Shown piece by piece: positions 61,153-64,000 of a DNA stretch of 64,000 nucleotides. A program made the position numbers and the translations under genes. Position 1 is the first letter of the stretch. Every line of letters starts with the position of its first letter. The DNA comes from an uncultured Nonlabens sp. (GTDB lineage Bacteria > Bacteroidota > Bacteroidia > Flavobacteriales > Flavobacteriaceae), in NCBI GenBank assembly GCA_947491755.1, contig CANLKV010000002.1:682001-746000 (forward strand). Reading direction: 5' to 3'. The notes beneath the pieces are model-generated. The model was not told where the DNA came from and searched no databases. It was given only the letters and a program-made list of their open reading frames with translations.

Positions 61153-63561
61153 ATGGGAAAACGTAGGATAAAACATGTAACGGTTATCGGTTCTGGAATT
61201 ATGGGGAGTGGTATTGCTTGCCATTTTGCAAACATAGGTTGTGAGGTATTGTTACTCGATATTGTTCCTAGAGAACTTAATGAAAAAGAGCAAGCAGCTG
61301 GTTTGAGCTTGCAAGACCAGCAAGTGCGCAATAGAATTGTAAATGATGGTCTATCAAGCGCTATTAAAAGTAAACCTGCACCATTGTATGCACCACAGTT
61401 TGCTAACCGCATTAAAACAGGTAATCTGGAAGATGACCTTAATAAAATTAAGGATACAGACTGGATTATTGAAGTGGTCGTAGAACGATTAGATATTAAA
61501 AAATCGGTATTTGAACAAATAGAGGCGCATCGCAAACCTGGTACGTTGATTACTTCAAATACGTCTGGTATCCCCATTAAATTTATGAATGAGGGGCGCA
61601 GTGAGGATTTCCGCAAGCACTTTGCTGTGACTCACTTTTTTAACCCGCCACGTTATTTAAAATTGTTTGAAGTGATTCCAGGACCTGATTGTGATCCTGA
61701 CGTTACCGACTTTTTAATGCATTATGGCGAGAAGTTCTTAGGAAAAACAGCAGTTCTTGCTAAAGACACACCGGCATTTATAGGTAATCGTGTGGGGATT
61801 TTTTCTATACAAAGTCTATTTCACACGGTAAAAGAAATGGGATTAACCGTATCTGAAGTAGATAAGCTTACTGGTCCAGTAATAGGAAGACCCAAATCTG
61901 CTACTTTTAGAACTGTTGATGTAGTAGGACTAGATACACTGGTACACGTGGCTAATGGCGTTTATGAAAATGCACCAGATGACGAACACCGTGATACTTT
62001 CAAGCTGCCTACATTTATCGATACCATGATGCAGAATAAATGGCTGGGGAGCAAATCTGGACAAGGATTCTACAAAAAAATAAAGGGTAAAGACGGTAGT
62101 AGCGAGATCCATGGATTGGATTTAGAGACTATGGAATACAGCTTGCAACCCAAAGCAAAATTTGCCACGCTAGAGCAAACTAAAAGTATTGATCATGTAC
62201 CTGATCGCTTCCCTGTTCTGGTAAATGGCAAGGATAAAGCGGGTGAGTTTTATCGTAAATCTTTTTCTTCGTTATTTGCTTATGTGCAGCACCGGATCCC
62301 AGAAATCTCTGACGAATTGTATCGTATTGATGATGCAATGAGCGCGGGCTTTGGATGGGAAAATGGCCCGTTTGAAATTTGGGATGCCATAGGTGTAGAA
62401 AAAGGAATAGAATTAATGAAAGATCTAGGCAAACAACCCGCATCATGGGTTGTAGAAATGCTAGAGAACGGACACCAATCATTTTATACGATTAAAGATG
62501 GTGCTTCTTACTACTACTCTATTCCAGATAAGAACTACGTTAAAAAGCCTGGTCAGGACTCCATAATTATTTTAGATAACATCAGAAAATCTCAAGAAAT
62601 ATGGAGCAACTCTGGCGTATCGATTCAAGATCTAGGCGATGGGATTATCAACTGCGAATTCCGCAGTAAAATGAACTCTATAGGTGGTGATGTTCTTGCT
62701 GGAGTAAATAAAGCCATTGATCTAGCTGAGGAAAGCTATGACGGTCTTGTTATTGCAAATCAAGGAGCTAATTTCTCTGTAGGTGCTAACATAGGAATGA
62801 TCTTTATGATGGCAGTAGAGCAAGAGTATGATGAGTTGAACATGGCAATTGCACAATTTCAAAAGACTTGTATGCGATTGAGGTATTCAAGCATTCCTAC
62901 GGTAGTGGCACCTCGACAAATGACTCTGGGCGGCGGTTGTGAAATGGCCTTACATGCAGATGCGGTCGTTGCTCATGCAGAAACGTATATAGGTCTGGTA
63001 GAATTTGGCGTTGGTGTCATCCCTGGCGGTGGTGGTTCAAAAGAAATGACCCTGCGGGCGGCTAAAGGTTTTGATAAAGGGGATGTAGAATTAAATCGCT
63101 TGAGAGAATACTTCCTTACTATAGGACAAGCTAAAGTAGCTACAAGCGCCTATGAAGCCTATAATCTGGGGATTTTTGAAACCGGTAAGGATATCGTTGT
63201 GGTTAATGAATCACACCAGATAGCTACTGCTAAAAGTAAAGCGCGCATGCTGGCGGATATGGGATACACGCAACCACCTCCTAACAACTCAATAAAGGTT
63301 CTAGGACAACAAGCACTAGGAATGTTTCTTGTAGGTACAGACGCAATGCAGGCCGGAAAATATATAAGTGAACACGATAAGAAAATTGCTAACAAACTAG
63401 CCTACGTAATGGCAGGTGGTGATTTGAGTCAGCCGCAAGAAGTGTCAGAGCAGTATTTGCTGGATCTAGAACGAGAAGCCTTTTTAAGTCTAACGGGAGA
63501 ACGAAAGACACTGGAACGGTTGCAGCACATGTTGCAAAAAGGAAAACCTCTAAGAAACTAA
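61153..63561 (+). CDS. 3-hydroxyacyl-CoA dehydrogenase / enoyl-CoA hydratase (FadN type)
   Basis: An 802-residue bifunctional beta-oxidation enzyme. The domain order is dehydrogenase first (V-I-G-S-G-I-M-G-S-G-I-A, the NAD-binding loop, residues about 10-21; then V-T-H-F-F-N-P-P and G-F-G-W-E-N-G-P) and enoyl-CoA hydratase last (N-F-S-V-G-A-N-I-G, G-G-G-C-E-M-A-L-H-A-D-A at about 590-605, and G-V-I-P-G-G-G-G). This is the order of Bacillus FadN, opposite to E. coli FadB. It starts 2 bases after the MarR stop and is followed 4 bases later by a thiolase. Confidence 0.92.
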   Translation: MGKRRIKHVTVIGSGIMGSGIACHFANIGCEVLLLDIVPRELNEKEQAAGLSLQDQQVRNRIVNDGLSSAIKSKPAPLYAPQFANRIKTGNLEDDLNKIKDTDWIIEVVVERLDIKKSVFEQIEAHRKPGTLITSNTSGIPIKFMNEGRSEDFRKHFAVTHFFNPPRYLKLFEVIPGPDCDPDVTDFLMHYGEKFLGKTAVLAKDTPAFIGNRVGIFSIQSLFHTVKEMGLTVSEVDKLTGPVIGRPKSATFRTVDVVGLDTLVHVANGVYENAPDDEHRDTFKLPTFIDTMMQNKWLGSKSGQGFYKKIKGKDGSSEIHGLDLETMEYSLQPKAKFATLEQTKSIDHVPDRFPVLVNGKDKAGEFYRKSFSSLFAYVQHRIPEISDELYRIDDAMSAGFGWENGPFEIWDAIGVEKGIELMKDLGKQPASWVVEMLENGHQSFYTIKDGASYYYSIPDKNYVKKPGQDSIIILDNIRKSQEIWSNSGVSIQDLGDGIINCEFRSKMNSIGGDVLAGVNKAIDLAEESYDGLVIANQGANFSVGANIGMIFMMAVEQEYDELNMAIAQFQKTCMRLRYSSIPTVVAPRQMTLGGGCEMALHADAVVAHAETYIGLVEFGVGVIPGGGGSKEMTLRAAKGFDKGDVELNRLREYFLTIGQAKVATSAYEAYNLGIFETGKDIVVVNESHQIATAKSKARMLADMGYTQPPPNNSIKVLGQQALGMFLVGTDAMQAGKYISEHDKKIANKLAYVMAGGDLSQPQEVSEQYLLDLEREAFLSLTGERKTLERLQHMLQKGKPLRN

Positions 63562-63565
63562 GACA

Positions 63566-64000
63566 ATGAACAAAACAGCATATATAGTAGCCGCAAAAAG
63601 AACAGCGGTAGGGAAATCAGGAAGAGGCGTTTTTAGGTTCAAACGACCTGACGAACTCGCTGCAGAAACAATACAGGGAATGTTAAAAGATTTTCCTGAT
63701 TTTGACAAAGGTCGCATCGATGATATGATCATTGGTAATGCAATGCCTGAGGCAGAACAAGGACTTAACATGGCGAGACAAATATCATTGCTTGCTCTGG
63801 ATCGTGTTGATGTCCCGGGTACAACTATCAATCGATGGTGTGCCTCTGGTCTTGATGCTATAGGGGCTGCGGTGGCAAGAATCCAGTCTGGAATGGCAGA
63901 TTGTATAGTGGCCGGTGGTGTAGAAAGTATGAGCTATGTGCCCATGGGCGGTTATAAACCCACACCAGATTATAAACTAGCAAAAAGCGGGCACGAGGAT
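63566..64000 (+). CDS. Acetyl-CoA acyltransferase (thiolase), 5' part
   Basis: 145 codons are present and the frame runs off the window end. The protein starts M-N-K-T-A-Y-I-V-A-A-K-R-T-A-V-G, a thiolase start, and has the active-site cysteine in N-R-W-C-A-S-G-L-D-A-I (about residues 89-99), then V-A-G-G-V-E-S-M-S. It cleaves 3-ketoacyl-CoA in the last step of beta-oxidation and completes the MarR/fadN/fadA operon. Confidence 0.92.
   Translation, partial: MNKTAYIVAAKRTAVGKSGRGVFRFKRPDELAAETIQGMLKDFPDFDKGRIDDMIIGNAMPEAEQGLNMARQISLLALDRVDVPGTTINRWCASGLDAIGAAVARIQSGMADCIVAGGVESMSYVPMGGYKPTPDYKLAKSGHED

Overview
The window is a chromosome segment of a marine-type member of the Bacteroidota, family Flavobacteriaceae. 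The evidence is direct: two type IX secretion (T9SS) type B proteins and one type A protein, a SusC/SusD pair, a Na+/H+ antiporter, glutamine synthetase type III, DUF6952, DUF4197, DUF2490 and DUF4350 proteins, an A+T-rich base composition, and many promoters with the Bacteroidetes -7 motif TAnnTTTG. The genus cannot be fixed from the sequence; Nonlabens or Dokdonia-like organisms are a reasonable guess. I see no rRNA, tRNA, CRISPR array, prophage or insertion sequence. Gene density is high and most genes are housekeeping or conserved in the family.

Layout: (1-7.4 kb) end of a cupin gene, nhaC, a 592-base gap, a metallo-beta-lactamase-fold hydrolase, a patatin, a peroxiredoxin/thioredoxin/DUF6952 operon, and small lipoproteins. 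(7.4-15.2 kb) a minus-strand envelope operon (SpoIIM-like, membrane protein, DUF4129, DUF4350, MoxR ATPase, DUF58), with divergent RDD and TRIC genes. (15.2-23 kb) minus-strand 94-aa protein/mutL/two rhomboids, an ABC-F ATPase, a thioredoxin-fold lipoprotein and a fructose-6-phosphate aldolase. (23-29.5 kb) DUF421, a TetR repressor divergent from DUF2490 and a periplasmic carbonic anhydrase, a Ca2+/Na+ antiporter and glnN. (29.6-38.9 kb) an ELWxxDGT-repeat T9SS protein, then SusC, SusD, a lipoprotein, a di-haem peroxidase and an exported protein. (39-53.4 kb) purM, msrA, prfA, pyrF, an acyl-CoA carboxylase, a SIMPL protein, a SulP transporter, a GNAT enzyme, a DEAD-box helicase, heme A synthase, a pRiA4b-ORF3-like protein with a nucleoid-associated protein, and a kinase-like orphan. 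(53.4-60.5 kb) an ABC exporter and two large paralogous T9SS type B proteins. (60.7-64 kb) a MarR/FadN/FadA beta-oxidation operon, cut by the window end.

The most striking signal is not a gene. A palindrome with core CGCTTTCGCGAAAGCG occurs 18 times (6 perfect, 8 with one mismatch, 4 more degenerate). The copies are spaced almost evenly, on average one per 3.5 kb, with no gap under 1.6 kb or over 5.6 kb. Eleven lie in frame inside genes and seven between genes. Its abundance, regular spacing and indifference to gene boundaries suggest a chromosome-scale DNA site (nucleoid, repair or uptake) rather than a mobile repeat or a regulon.

Other points of interest are a pair of matching inverted repeats that fit operators for the TetR/carbonic anhydrase locus, an attenuator-like terminator directly before susC in a SusCD/di-haem peroxidase locus, a long inverted repeat flanking the glnN promoter, apparently leaderless purM and antiporter genes, a MutL without its endonuclease motif, and an unannotated kinase-like protein.
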